From Dermanyssus gallinae (taxonomy: Eukaryota; Arthropoda; Arachnida; Mesostigmata; Dermanyssidae), in assembly GCA_003439945.1 (NCBI GenBank), contig QVRM01002041.1, positions 62,001 through 126,000 of the forward strand: 64,000 nucleotides of DNA. Reading direction: 5' to 3'. The notes beneath the pieces were generated by a model. The model was not told the DNA's origin. It ran no database searches and saw nothing but the letters and a program-made list of their open reading frames with translations. The translations under genes and the position numbers were made by a program. Shown here piece by piece: positions 14,480 to 24,599 of this stretch. Positions within the stretch are counted from its first letter, which is position 1; each line of letters starts with the position of its first letter.

Positions 14480-15603
14480 TTATCTACAAAGAAATGCAAA
14501 ACCAAATTTAAACAACAGATTTGTTTAATTTCGCCGGACATATTAAAAACACGTGTATTTAGATGATCCTCCCGGCACAATTTAAACATAAAAAAATCTA
14601 CTTAACACATTGGCTGTGTGGAGAATACTACCACTATATCGTTAGATATCATGAGAATCAGTGTCTTCGGAGATATTGGCTCTATTCGTAGATACCGCCA
14701 GCAGATCATCCTATCATCGCGCATTTGTATTTAAGGCTATTTTTGTAGTTTTGAAAAAATCTACTAGTCACGCGCTTACTTACCGCCTTCGATATGGAGC
14801 GCTAAACCGATTCGGTCCCTTAACTCGACAAACTTTTTCTGCGCGAGACGAAGGCGTTCCTACTGCATGTCGTGATAAGTTATCAGTAAGCTGCTAATGT
14901 GTGCGGCCGACACACGTACGCACTTTTTTTAGTTTTTCCGTAAGGCTAATGCCCGTGTACGGTTTTTTATGTCATGAATAAACATAAAATATGTCATGAA
15001 TAAAAATAATCCACTCCGGTATTTACCTCGTCTAAATTGGAAACCATGCAAACCAAAATAAGAGTGTTCTGGGTCTCGAACTCAGGCCTCCCGAATGCAG
15101 GGCCAAGGCTTTGCCACTAAGCCATCTTGCTAGGTAACTTAAACGCTGGTTGTAGTTCTGTTCAGTTAATGAAAGAGAAGATTGTCTATTGATTGGGTAA
15201 TGGAATCCTATAGATATTCAATGTATTTTGCAGATTGCATTTGTTGTCTAACGTAGTTGGCGATTACTTTGACAGGCAACCGACACAAGCTGTATCATCT
15301 CCTGTCATCGCCGGTATTACCGGCCCGAGTACCTCCTCGTATGAGCCGACGGCTGTTGTTCCTGGAGGTGCTCGTTTAAAAGTGGACATTAATTCGATTG
15401 ATGATGCGGAGAGAACACTTGCGGAACGAGCTTCTGCTTCGCATCGATTACCACAGCAACATTCGGACAAGGATTGCTTGGCTTTGGGGCGAGAGAGTTC
15501 ACTATCTATGCTCTCATCAGTTGCCACCCAACAAAGGTCGGATGTTTCGAAGTGTGCACCCCCCGCTGAAGAGGCCTACGACCCTGAAGTCGAATGGGCG
15601 TAA
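513..15603 (+). CDS. PHF3/DIDO1-like transcription regulator (PHD + TFIIS-M-like + SPOC), 3' part of gene
   Basis: Sixteen coding exons, read by matching frame and GT-AG sites: 513-796, 1256-1405, 1668-1881, 3281-3394, 3556-4263, 4534-about 4740, 5329-5537, 7672-7764, 7979-8087, 8885-9256, 11907-12023, 12619-12681, 12830-13149, 13592-13745, 13897-14036, 15234-15603 (TAA). They encode about 1,200 residues, and the first exon is entered in frame from an upstream exon outside the window. Domain order is Arg/Ser-rich segment, PHD finger, a Cys cluster, a Ser/Thr/Asn-rich linker, a TFIIS-central-like segment ending FRSLCFNMKDP, a basic KDDKDRHRRR linker, and SPOC. That order defines the PHF3/DIDO1/SPOCD1 family (Drosophila pps is a relative). 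These nuclear proteins bind RNA polymerase II and regulate elongation and RNA processing. All junctions preserve frame except exon 6 to 7, where the boundary is unsettled. Which family member it is cannot be decided here. Confidence 0.88.
1256..1405 (+). CDS. PHD-finger exon of the PHF3/DIDO1-like gene
   Basis: The exon completes a Trp codon begun in the previous exon and reads WCLCRKPYNNQFMIACDSCE, then WFHGKCVGV and ends EWFCSHC. The zinc ligands are visible in order: C-x-C, C-x2-C, H-x2-C, C-x2-C. The Met and Trp flanking the second Cys pair sit where methyl-lysine-reading PHD fingers place cage residues. Binding to H3K4me3 is known for the DIDO1 finger; here it is an inference. The acceptor is cttag and the donor is GTCCGT. 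Confidence 0.9.
1668..3394 (+). CDS. Cys-cluster exons following the PHD finger
   Basis: Two exons (1668-1881 and 3281-3394) join in phase 0 to give LGQCAYCKQ followed by AICGEATCNRFCNAECTSRH. This yields six cysteines in paired spacing, plus a downstream helix KYLPAIIERAEKEGLE. It looks like a small zinc-binding cluster of the type that follows the PHD finger in some CXXC1/DIDO-related proteins; that comparison is from memory and not certain. The intervening 1.4-kb intron carries a tRNA-like SINE near 3.03-3.13 kb and nothing else I recognise. Confidence 0.7.
2372..3033. other. Intronic stretch, no recognisable feature
   Basis: This is part of the 1882-3280 intron of the PHF3/DIDO1-like gene. 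Short open frames exist on both strands, but none resembles a known protein or carries a repeat I recognise. Confidence 0.5.
3034..3128 (-). repeat. tRNA-derived SINE, family C, copy 1
   Basis: Read on the minus strand this is tRNA-like, with a B-box-like GATTCGATTCC followed by a shared tail. A second copy lies at about 22214-22313 in the same orientation; both contain cgctcaaa followed shortly by attcgatcaacaa, and the matching GGCGACACCCC block. It lies in an intron of the PHF3/DIDO1-like gene. Confidence 0.6.
4369..4405. repeat. (TA)n microsatellite
   Basis: This is a pure TA run in the intron before exon 4534. Other TA runs in the window are near 481-500, 14074-14111, 16177-16209, 23988-24006, 43575-43602, 45111-45152, 48469-48500, 49110-49142, 49494-49521, 55616-55654 and 57524-57566. 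Confidence 0.95.
5329..8087 (+). CDS. TFIIS-central-domain-like exons
   Basis: Exons 5329-5537, 7672-7764 and 7979-8087 join in frame to give ARRNGVNALARIVRERCEKE, KNYRIKFRSLCFNMKDPKN, LWRRVVNGEIKPAQLVKMGP and NELSTEMARWRERESQ. This follows the TFIIS M-domain pattern found in PHF3 and DIDO1: a basic helix, a Y-R/K-x-K-(F/Y)-R-S core, N-x-K-D-P-K-N, then a (V/L)-M-x-P-E-E-L-like turn before an (A/M)-x-W helix. The exon 5329 acceptor follows a pyrimidine-containing tract ending gcgcag. The first intron in this block is 2.1 kb and carries an antisense LINE remnant and a SINE. Confidence 0.8.
5700..6700 (-). mobile_element. Degenerate LINE reverse-transcriptase remnant in intron
   Basis: The minus strand around 6150-6220 reads MAVKVDFRNAFNFPRALTDW. 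This matches the RT palm motif (K/D-x-D-x-x-N-A-F-N) of non-LTR retrotransposons. Flanking sequence to about 5.7 kb is broken by stops in all frames. The remnant lies antisense inside the 5538-7671 intron. The clade cannot be assigned. Confidence 0.5.
6702..6847 (+). repeat. tRNA-derived SINE, family A, copy 1
   Basis: It begins GAGCCCGGTGGCGTGTTGC (A-box-like) and continues through GGAGGAGACACATAGGTGC to a degenerate B box. It ends with CTGTGGACGATAAA. It is collinear with copies at 20097-20240 and 59048-59191. It is the most diverged of the three and lies in an intron of the PHF3/DIDO1-like gene. Confidence 0.8.
9335..9394 (+). repeat. 30-bp tandem duplication in intron
   Basis: Two adjacent 30-bp copies (9335-9364, 9365-9394) begin TGCATGGTACTTGTTGCATA and differ by a single C/T change. 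They lie in the intron after exon 8885-9256, which leaves an open frame through them, but the GTAAGC donor at 9257 makes them intronic. Confidence 0.85.
10476..10600 (+). repeat. tRNA-like SINE or tRNA pseudogene
   Basis: The sequence shows an A-box-like GTGGCTTAGGCGGCTAAC and a B-box GTTCGAGCCC at 10556-10565, about 70 bases apart. It continues without a recognisable acceptor-stem closure. No second copy was seen in the window. It lies in the 9257-11906 intron. Confidence 0.5.
10740..11600 (+). mobile_element. Degenerate R1-clade LINE RT remnant in intron
   Basis: Broken frames read VSPY, RRILASYLKD and then VGVPQRSALEPTLWNIKYN. These match the RT block (thumb helix, GVPQGSxLGPxLWN) of R1-clade elements. 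A KYLDVIL segment near 11190 matches the downstream KYLGVxLD motif. There are many stops and frameshifts. It lies sense-oriented in the intron between exons 8885-9256 and 11907-12023. Confidence 0.75.
12830..15603 (+). CDS. SPOC-domain exons and C-terminus
   Basis: Exons 12830-13149, 13592-13745, 13897-14036 and 15234-15603 encode the SPOC fold: NFIWRGIVRMDPSRFPAIFV opens it, GTIVICGNIQPFRVKDYL and DIVVVRVMVD form its middle, and ETSSEACLLGLVICHNKKK closes it. SPOC of PHF3 binds the Ser2-phosphorylated RNA polymerase II tail; that role is family knowledge. The last exon adds about 122 residues of Ser/Ala-rich, probably disordered tail ending AYDPEVEWA before TAA at 15601-15603. The 1.2-kb last intron holds two long (TA)n runs and a minus-strand SINE. 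Confidence 0.88.
14399..14475. repeat. Long (TA)n microsatellite
   Basis: About 75 bp of nearly pure TA with a few CA interruptions, in the last intron of the PHF3/DIDO1-like gene. A second run is at 14074-14111, directly after exon 13897-14036. Confidence 0.95.
14928..15132 (-). repeat. tRNA-derived SINE, family B, full-length copy
   Basis: On the minus strand it begins CTAGCAAGATGGCTTAGTGG (A box) and has a B box GAGTTCGAGACCC. The body contains TTGGTTTGCATGGTTTCCAA, and a 3' hairpin with stem CCGTA/TACGG (14938-14962) precedes an A-rich end. It is collinear with the copy at 43778-43965 and with the 5' half at 37382-37491. Confidence 0.82.
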
Positions 15604-16175
15604 GGCACGAGTAGTTGATTTAACTTTTTTTGTATTTAGGCTTATTAGGCGCACCGGTTGCTAAATAATTAAAAACAAAGTATGTGGGCATAGATTAGTA
15701 AAGGGCGAATCTTCTGAGCTGATAATATATGCAGATAATGGCAACGAGATAATGGCAACATTGTTCAAAGAACGTTGAGATGCTATGGGAGTGTAGGACT
15801 AGAGAGTTAATAGAGACAATACGATTTGTTGTCTTATTGCGTTGCGACTGCTTTTACATCAACTCAGCGATGGACATTTATGAATTAATTTTTACGTACA
15901 TAATTTGCGCTACGTTCTGAACTGCCGAGAAGCAATCTAGATTATTAAAGTGCAGGTATATTATTATGACTTTATGTTTGGATGCTGGCCGAAAATGTAG
16001 TACCTTTCACTACGCATCTTTATCTAACGTATACAAAACTAATACGTACGCGTTCATCAAAACAGATACTTTATATATTAGTGATTTCTCATACGTATAT
16101 ATATATTCATAAGATTATATATGATAATGACAGTCAATGCTGGCACCCCTCACAGCTCATTTACACATAAATATG

Positions 16176-16210
<35 letters not shown>

Positions 16211-18970
16211 GTGTGTGTATCCAAGCGTAATTACAGTCAACGCCCCGCTAACATTTCATCCCCGTTACGTTTACCTTGAAGATAATTATAAAATGTATGG
16301 TAAATCTAATATACTTCCTACACGACGCAGATATTTATACGTTAGTAGATACAAAATAATATACATTTCTTTGAGACAAACGATATCCTCACTTAAGAAT
16401 TTATCACGGTGACAAAGGTTGTTGTCTTATTATAGTTGGACTAGTGTAATGCTGGCAGTGCCTTAATTGAAAATATCTTCAAACAATTAGGTAAGTAACT
16501 GGAAAATGTTGACCCTTATGTAGCGATTTTCGTTCAATTCGAACTTCGTGAAAATTTACATGAAAGTATATAGTGTTGAGGTTTGTTATTCGCCAAGAGT
16601 ACCAACGAAGAGCTAATTATTCACGAGGACCTCAATGTCGAATATGATTCGATGAATGAAACTGCCAGCTCAAATCATTTCAAATGAACATTTAGTCAAT
16701 TTATTTTGAATAAGTGTAAAACTTCTAGGTGGACGTCACCGGTTTATCGGCTTCATTCACGACATTTAGTGACACTTTACATTGTCGTTTCCGTTATTAA
16801 GAGGTTTCTATATTTAATCTTGTTTTTTGCCTTTTTTGTCCAACGCTGAATATTTGGACAGAAGTCAAATTTCCGAACTTTGTTAGTGTTGTAATCACTG
16901 TTTGTAAAGTGATGCGCTAACTAAACGATACTACAGCCTTGTAATGTGTTGATCTCATGTACGCTGTAGATAATACGAACAGATTTGATTTAGGTTGCTA
17001 ACTGGTCACTAAGAATAACAACGTTGATGAACGTGAATCCGATGATACTGAAATCAGTGTGCGGGTTAGCAGTGGCAATTGAGCATATTTATCGGACAAC
17101 TATTGTCTAACATAAGCGTGCGCCATCAGTAATCATCACACGCTGCGTTAATAGTATTATCGTCTTATATATACGGTGATGTAAAACGAACTTAGTTAAA
17201 ATATGAAGCTGTCGAGAAAAACATTTTACTCTCTCACTATATTGTAAACTATGTATTACACTTTTCGTTATGTAAGCTAAATACTGCACTGCTGAATGTA
17301 AACTGAATATTGTAATCTGAACTTGGGCTCTGACGCTTTATACGCTCATGGTATTTAAAGCAATATAATGTGCACTTCATCTATTGCACGTCGGTTTCCA
17401 TACGTTAAATTTTACAAAAATCTACATAGGAATTAGATTGAAGTGTAAATATATCAATCATCGCTGGCAAACAGAATAGCAGAGGTCCACGTCATTTCTT
17501 TTACTTTAGACGGTTGGTTCTCGCTGAGGTGCAAGCGAGGGGTTTGATCTAATCGCTAGGATAGAATATGTATATATTTGCATATAATTACGGCTGAAGT
17601 TACGGCTTGATACGATAGAGAAACAATATATAATGGTAAACTTGTACATAATAAACGAGCGAGCGTTTTATTGGCCAGCACTGCATTTTCCTTTTACACA
17701 TATGCACTAAATGTAACGCATGGTTCTTCTAATTCAAGTCAGGAAGGGCACGGATACGGTTACACCGCAGCACGCTTCCGCTCGAATGTGTGAATTGTCG
17801 CTCGAATATTGGCTTTTTTTATCCATGTTTCACTCATGTTATGGCGGTTTGAGAGGAGAGTTCAGAGTTACTGGTGTCGCTGGCACTCTAACGGCACTCC
17901 GCTCATGCTTCTAACTCGCTCTGTGGTTGTGTGGCGAACTGGCGCGTTCTTTTCACCGATGTCCCCCCCGGCCTATTGATAACCATTTATTCATAATATC
18001 CTGTAGTAGCCACATCACTTACACCCTCACGTACATGCATATTGAGTAGAGTGCTTGTGACACTTAAGTTGATGGTCGTATAGGAACTGTTTTAAAAACG
18101 TATGTTGGTACAAAATAGCTACTACGTCGAGTCTAACTCGGAGCTCGTTTTAGTAAGTCTTCAACCTTTCATCTTATACTTCACTGATGCATTTTTGCCC
18201 CCACGTATGTACGCTCTAATGACCTAAGGAGCCAGCGATCCACCACTCCAAAAGCCATGGCTTGTTATGAGTTCGTAAACAGATTGTTTGCTTGGCGGAT
18301 AGCCAAATGGGTACAAGCAAATTCAACTAGTACTCGCCTATTTGGCGATTTGTTACGTACGTCTTGCAAGAATACGCATACTGGAAACAAAACATATATG
18401 GTCATGATAAATTGTAGTACACACCCATTTTATATGATAATAAAGGTGATTTTATGTTATGCTATGCTATTAAAGATTAGGCTCGTTCTATGTTACAATC
18501 CAAGGCACACTTGTTTATTTTTCAGCCGGATTACACGAGCATAATAGACTGTTTGTAACTGGCTATAGTTAAATAAATATTTATAGGCCCATTATTTACG
18601 TTTAGGTAAACGTAAGCAATAACGGGCCAAGTTGAAAAACCGACGTGCAATAATGTGCAAATAAAGCAACTCATTAATATATTTTGAGTTTAGCATAGCA
18701 CGTCTTACGCAAGGGCTCTCGAGTATTCTTTGGTGTTTGTGGTTTAGTCCCTTCTACCAGTTTTTATATCTTACATATAAGCTCCTTCCTAGATGGTGAT
18801 CTTACGCGCATCTCTGTCGTGATGTTGTCACGTTGAGGTCTGCTTTTCGCCCCACATTTATGATCACTTAGGTTCTTCTCGTATATAACAACTCTCCAAC
18901 TCCGGATTTGCTGGACCTGAAACTAGAGTCCATAAAACTCAGGGTACTGTGTCTTTCGGAGGCTGGAGTA
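15604..18970. other. 3' flank of PHF3/DIDO1-like gene and intergenic DNA
   Basis: No further coding sequence is recognised. Candidate polyadenylation signals are ATTAAA at 15944-15949 and AATAAA at 17650-17655; neither is decisive. It includes a TA run at 16177-16209 and a roughly 43-bp imperfect hairpin at 18586-18628 whose arms share GGCCC(A/G)TTATT and TTTACG. Confidence 0.5.
18586..18628. repeat. Short inverted repeat
   Basis: Arms of about 20 bases, starting GGCCCATTATTTACG and ending in a near-complement AAGCAATAACGGGCC, flank a tiny spacer. Its location in intergenic DNA downstream of gene 1 suggests a hairpin or element end, but nothing else supports a function. Confidence 0.6.
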
Positions 18971-19089
18971 ATACCGTTGTTATTGATGCAGACTAGGCAA
19001 GAAAATGCCTACTGACGAGAGGCCTACGATAAGGATATCCATTCATGCGTTCTGCGTGGCAGTGATTAGTTAATTCCCGTAGCCAAGTG

Positions 19090-20610
19090 AGTAAGCAAGG
19101 TATGCTAAATACTACGAGCTTTTAGCGGAATTTAGCGGCGTTAACATGGCGGCCGAGTGAAGAGGAGTCAACTGAGACGCAAACAGGCTAGGCATGTTGG
19201 ACAGGAACGAAGCAAACGGAGAAGCCGGAGAAGAAGGCCTTCAAAGTGCGCACACGAACGTGGGACGCAAACGTAAAGGAAACGGTAACCGGGGTGGGTC
19301 TCATCAGAACGTTTTTGCTTCGAACTTGAGAGACAGATGAACTACTGAACGTCAACAATTACCGATTCGGCGAAGTCCTGAGGACTTACTGACGAAGAAG
19401 AAGACCCTATTTCGTCAGGAGAGCAACGAAATATGGGTGGTGCTTGAACAATTAACTGCTCATGAAGAAAGATTTTTCGACGGGGGCGAGGCAGTGGCTT
19501 GACCCACATCGAGGCGAACCGCGCACAGACCAGTGGCTTTCACCTCAACGAAGTCAACTGGACCGTAAGAACGCGGGGCCAGTCGGCGCCACACCGCAGA
19601 ACGAGCGACGAGCGATTTTGTACGCGTTTAATAGCCTTCCGTGGAAGGTATCTTCCGGACGCTAAAAAGAAAAAGTACCAACGTATCTTATTCGAATCAT
19701 TTCGGACTATTTAGACGAGCGAGTCATACAGTGTGGGGGATTCACAATAGCAATGCCAGCAGCAATACAGCAAGGCCCGTCTAGGCCCACTGCTATGGAA
19801 CGTCACGTACGACAAGGTCTGACGAATCGGGTATCTGCCGAGGGACACAGAGCTCACGGCATACATTGACGATCTAGCAGTCACGGCAAGAGCCTGGACG
19901 CCAGAAGAGATACAGCGAAACACGAAATATGCTTTAGCAGAAATCGCGACGTGAATGGAGGGAACTGAGCTAGAGAAACCCCAGCCAGGAGTAAGGCTAT
20001 TCTGAATATTGAGAAGAAAAAGTGCCCGCCTATCAATATCAAATCTGACGGGTCACAGATGGCAGTGGTAGGGGTGGCAACATACCTGGAGATATCGAGC
20101 CGGTGGCGTGGTGCATTGACCTGCGCCTCACGACCCGAGGAGACACAAAGGTGCGCGAATTCGAACCTCACTGTTGCACATTTGTATTTGTGGGGGTCCA
20201 TCTATGAATCAACGCGAAAAGCAGTATTGTGGACGCTAAATATGAGGGTCAACCTAAGCAACTAAAGCTATGGAAGTAGCAAAGGACATAGCTAGTATAC
20301 TACGGAACAACTGTAGATCAAAGGAAGGGAGTAGAAGGACGCTAATGTCAGTGGTCGAAGCTCTAGTTTTATTCAGCAGACTAGTCTAGATCGGGAAAGC
20401 ACGGGCGAAAGACATTTCGTTCCTTCGGAGAGCCCGAAGAAACCTAGCACTGAGTGTCATTCAAGCACATCTCTTTCATCTGAGCATATCAACAGTCTAC
20501 ACACAAGTCGTCCTGGTACTTGCTGAAATGACCGTATGAGGTCTTAGAGCGAATGAAAGAAGAAGGAATTCAGAAGATGGACAAGAATAGCGTAAGGAGC
20601 AAATAGATTG
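19090..20610 (+). mobile_element. Degenerate R1-clade LINE, interrupted by a SINE
   Basis: The RT palm motif AILYAFNSLPWKV lies at about 19610-19660, followed by broken frames that run to PPINIKSDGSQ and VGVATYLEI at about 20025-20095. There a family A SINE interrupts it. After the SINE the element resumes with LMSVVEALVLFSRLV and RRARRNLALSVIQAH at about 20345-20475, matching the post-RT region of R1 elements. The 5' portion (19090-19600) is GC-rich LINE-like sequence without a clear motif. Stops and frameshifts are numerous. Confidence 0.72.
20097..20240 (+). repeat. tRNA-derived SINE, family A, copy 2 (nested in LINE)
   Basis: It begins GAGCCGGTGGCGTGGTGC, has a B box near GAATTCGAACCTC and continues with GTTGCACATTTGTATTTGTG. 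It ends GTGGACGCTAAA. It is collinear with the copies at 6702 and 59048. It splits a LINE reading frame, so it inserted after the LINE. Confidence 0.85.
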
Positions 20611-20989
20611 AGAAAACAGTATGTGATTAGGCGGCGTTTCTAAACCAAAGTTGTACCGCAAAAATATACAGTGCTTTAAGTTTTCTGGATAAAACACATA
20701 ACTCTTACTGTCCCGGAAAAATCGGATAGCTAACGCGGAACATTCACGTCGCTTTGACTGCTTTTATGACTTGCACCTGTACTGGCGGACATAGCAGCAT
20801 TCTGTCTTGTGCATATAAAAGTTAAATCCAGACTTGTCAGTAGTTTCCAGACTTTTCTATTTGAACCAGGTCTAGCACAAACATCTCTGTTCATGATGGT
20901 TCACTTTGTATATTATAAAACTGCAAATGCCATCGTTGTGGCGGTGCCTGCCCCCTGTATCAGCTTATAGATTGTACTGAATCGCGTCG

Positions 20990-21680
20990 CTCTCTCAACT
21001 CCAGAGAGAATACTTACCGGGACATTCAAGGGAATCTATGCGAAGAACTATGGGAGCTGGGAACGAAGTTTCCGAGCGAACGCATGTTCATAGAGAAGCA
21101 ACGAGAGGAAGCGAAATATTAAGCCGTTGCCGGCATACACTGATTCGTGATACCTCAGAAGGAAAGGACAACAGCAAGCGAGGACGCTAGTTAACACACT
21201 CCCGAACAAGTAGACACGAAAGGGTTAACCGACGCGTCCCGACTTGCATGCCGAGTTCACAAAAGCGACGGAAGGTGAAGAAACCCTGTGTGGAACGGAG
21301 CGTATCTAGAGTGGGGAACTTGATGGGAGACCACAGCTAGGTAATCCCAACGGCTGGCACCCACTATTTCTCCTGTCGGCCCGTACTACTGGCCAGGGAT
21401 GAGTCGGGATAAAGCAGAGAATAAAGCTTATGGTGGGAGGTATGTTTAGCTCAACGGAGCTAAGATAAACTGGCGGGAATCCTACAATGCCGTAGACGGT
21501 ATCGGTACTAGAGGCGACCGTGCGCAACTGCAGTATATTCTCCTCCAAACAAAAATAAAACAAAACATTTCTAGGGCACGACAGCCTTAATGTAAGACAC
21601 TTTGATTTGCCAGAATCAGATCCATGCATCGATGGCCGAGGGCCACCTTGGAAATGAGGAAGGGAATTTAAATGTATTCG
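20990..21680. other. Probable LINE-derived debris, unassigned
   Basis: GC-rich sequence in style with the neighbouring LINE remnants, but with no diagnostic motif I can name. Small open frames on both strands show no family resemblance. Confidence 0.3.
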
Positions 21681-21708
21681 TTAAGCCATGCTCTTCTCTG
21701 AAGGCAAA

Positions 21709-21731
21709 TATATATATATATATATATATAT

Positions 21732-21808
<77 letters not shown>
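21709..21808. repeat. Compound (TA)n microsatellite with T-runs
   Basis: Three TA blocks are separated by two short T-rich spacers (TTTTTTA-type), about 100 bp in total. Confidence 0.93.
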
Positions 21809-21810
<2 letters not shown>

Positions 21811-22213
21811 CACGGTGGCAAATACGCTGGGCACTTCACCATCGCGACGCGCCAGATGCGGCAAGAGGGGCTTCAGTGTTCTAGCTTGGTAGGTTAGAGA
21901 AATCGTTGTCTTAGAGCTTTAGAGCTCTTTCTGGAAAGCGTAGTGACTGACATTCTGCAGAATGGTAAACATCTTGCCATCTTCATCAAATCCGGCCATT
22001 GCCATAATTTGACTTCTGAATAAGAAGCTAGAATTCAAGCATTGTTTAAGAAGGTTGTGTTTAATTCTGAACCATCCACCGTCCTCTACGGGCTTGAAAC
22101 TTAACTTGGAGCATATCTTCAATGCACCGAGCGCGGGACATGTTGAGATATCTAAGGAAGCAGCATGGCCGCTGACTCTCCGCAGAATGGTTTATCATCT
22201 ATTCTTAATGAGC

Positions 22214-22313
22214 ATCGCTCAAAGAAAATTCGATCAACAACAGGGATCAAACCGGCGACACCCCGGTAAATGACAGCCATTACTAGCGCACTAATCCCCT
22301 AGACCACGCCGCC
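22214..22313 (-). repeat. tRNA-derived SINE, family C, copy 2
   Basis: On the minus strand it reads GGCGGCGTGGTCTAGGGGAT (A-box region), then a B-box-like GGTTTGATCCC and a tail TTGTTGATCGAATTTT. It is collinear with the copy at 3034-3128. Confidence 0.65.
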
Positions 22314-22429
22314 TCTCTTCTCGTTTTCAGCGCCTTATCACTGAAAACTCTGGGTAGAAGGCCATAAAATGTACTTAAGTTTCATCAGTGACGAGTCTTG
22401 CAAACAAAGAAAACCGGTCATCCTCGAAT

Positions 22430-22700
22430 TTTTACCAGAAATGCTTTAGCCAGAAATACCTCTTCTTCGTTCTGCGTGTGTGTTGAATTTTCGTCAATCA
22501 CAGCATTTACGCGAGCCACCTTTTTGTCGTCCATTGCTGTTTTTGGACGTCTGACGAGATTCGTCGTACAGGTTGGAATTTCCACTTTGATTGCTCTTTA
22601 TCAAAAATTATTATTTCAAACTCTTCTGGGGGTGAGGCTGTATTCTCAATGTTTGATCAAAGTTCTTCGAACAATCTTGTACACTTGATCACTTTGCTGG
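22430..22700 (-). mobile_element. Mariner/Tc-like transposase N-terminal remnant
   Basis: The minus strand reads RRPKTAMDDKKVARVNAVID, like the GRPxTAxxDExVxxV linker between the two DNA-binding helices of mariner/Tc transposases. A sister fragment at 61005-61115 reads RPKTATDDEHVVREKAAIDE after correcting a one-base insertion. Both are isolated fragments without catalytic residues. Confidence 0.45.
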
Positions 22701-23017
22701 AATACAACGTATATCTGAAATCTCTCTAGGGTAGCTTTTCCATTTGCCTCAATGTCTACCGCGAAATGCTTTTTTAATGCCGTAGATACGAAGGGAGGTA
22801 GCAGCCGCAGAAGTATAATGGTAGGATCTTCATAGTCGTGTCCAGCTGTATCCTTTGTTATTCTCCGGCTAGAACGGTGGATGTAGTGGTCACTATGCTA
22901 GATCACTATGTGTGTACGACAAGCAACCTTACGTTGCTTGTGGGTTTTATTCAATCCAGCTAGGAGGTCTTGCAGATTCAACGTAGCACGCTTAACTCAA
23001 TGGGCCCTGTATCTGCA

Positions 23018-23045
23018 ACCCCCCCCCCCCCCCCGCCCCCCACAC
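23018..23045. repeat. C-rich homopolymer run
   Basis: A near-pure run of C followed by CACACAC. Similar G/C runs occur at about 27693-27713, 29359-29370 and 45542-45558. Confidence 0.85.
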
Positions 23046-23164
23046 ACACTCAAAGGTCTGAGGCGTGCGTAAGTCACTTTCACTATATAAGAACGTACTA
23101 TTATAAATATTTATATAAGCTAAATTTGCGAAAAGTTGCGCCCAATCGAGTCTGAGTTAGATTC

Positions 23165-23515
23165 TGCACAACAAGAACAACAACAACAACAGCAGAAGCA
23201 GCAGCTACTACAACAACAGCAACAGCAAAAACAACAGCAACAGCCAAACAACAACAACTAGTTTGCTGATCATGCTACTGCTGGATACAAATAACGGCAA
23301 TAAGAACAGCAGCAACAACAGCAGCAACAACAACACAACGACAACAACAACAAGAACAACAACAACAAACAAAGACGAAGAAAGGCTGCTCGAGCCGAAT
23401 AGATCAGTGACGGTCAATATATCTTCTGTTAGTCGGCCGATCGTACGGTGCGACGGTTGCTACTGCTGTTGTTGCTGTTGTTGTTGTTGCTGCTGCTGCT
23501 GCTGTATCTGTTGTA
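23165..23515. repeat. CAA/CAG and TGT/TGC triplet-repeat tract
   Basis: Interrupted (CAA/CAG)n runs to about 23370, with a (TGT/TGC)n block at about 23457-23510. All frames are open here only because the repeats lack stop codons. No protein family is recognised, so I do not call the 206-codon frame a gene. Confidence 0.85.
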
Positions 23516-24599
23516 TTCCTGGCGGAAGTAGCTGCTGGGTCAAAGCCGAAAGTCGAAGGCCAAATCAGAAGACAGAAGTTCGCCGCACGCAGGGAGACGA
23601 CTGCTTTCACCTTCATCTCCGTCTGCTGGCGCACGCATGCATACCTGTTCCTCAGCTTTTCTTCATCGCACCACCACCACCACCAATCACCACCACGCTA
23701 TTCGGTTCCGTTTTTCATTGTCGTTCTAACTGTGACTCGGAAGAAGCAATTGTCATTAGTGTAGTAGGCGTTGTTGATGACGAAACGGTAGTCAATGCAT
23801 ATATGTATGTGCATATAGTCAATCTTAAACGTGTAAGCCTACGCTACTCAGATTTACCGCAAACTTCCAAGACATTCAATTAGTCTACTAACCCGACATT
23901 TCTGGCTGCCGTTTCTTTCTACACGAGTTGAATGGTAACTCTAACTATTATTGATAACTTAGAGCTACTATTTGTTTGAATACGGTATATATATATATAT
24001 ATATATTCACCATGATTGGTGTATGCACAAAATTACTTCAGTTACGACAGCTGTTGTTTAGCTTCCTGTCGATCGATTTCATCACAGTATTTACATACAC
24101 ATTCGTTAGTTTGGAAATATTCCCTTGAAGCAGAGATACGGTGTCAGGATATTTTGAAGAGCTCTGTTCTGTCTCGTCGCAAATTTTCTTTCTATTTGCT
24201 GCTGCAGTATGGCCAGCAAAATCGTCATTTTGGACATCCGTATTACTATTTGGCACCTGGAGTTGTTAACCACTTTTAGAGCGTGCTTTCTTTATTAACT
24301 TGCAAGATCTGCACGACCTTCAAAGACCGGGCGCAGTCCGGGACTGCAACTCGATCTACAATGTCGAGACGGCTACCGGGACGATAACGTGAAATGTCCC
24401 AACTATAGGGCCACGGCTCAAGAAGCTTGGAAGGGTCGGCAGAACATCATTTGACGGTTTAGAAGCCCGCATCCGTCCAAGGCTACAGCGTCGCTGACTA
24501 GGCTGACATCGTAAAAAGAACTCAAAATGGTCCTCCTCTGCCTGACCCATTTGTTTCATTCACTCGTCTAGCCCGCGAATGATGGCCAAGGTGACTGGA

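Noticed and set aside
23263..23883. 206-codon Asn/Cys-rich frame as a gene
   Set aside because: The frame is open because of CAA and TGC repeats; the non-repeat remainder has no recognisable domain or splice context.
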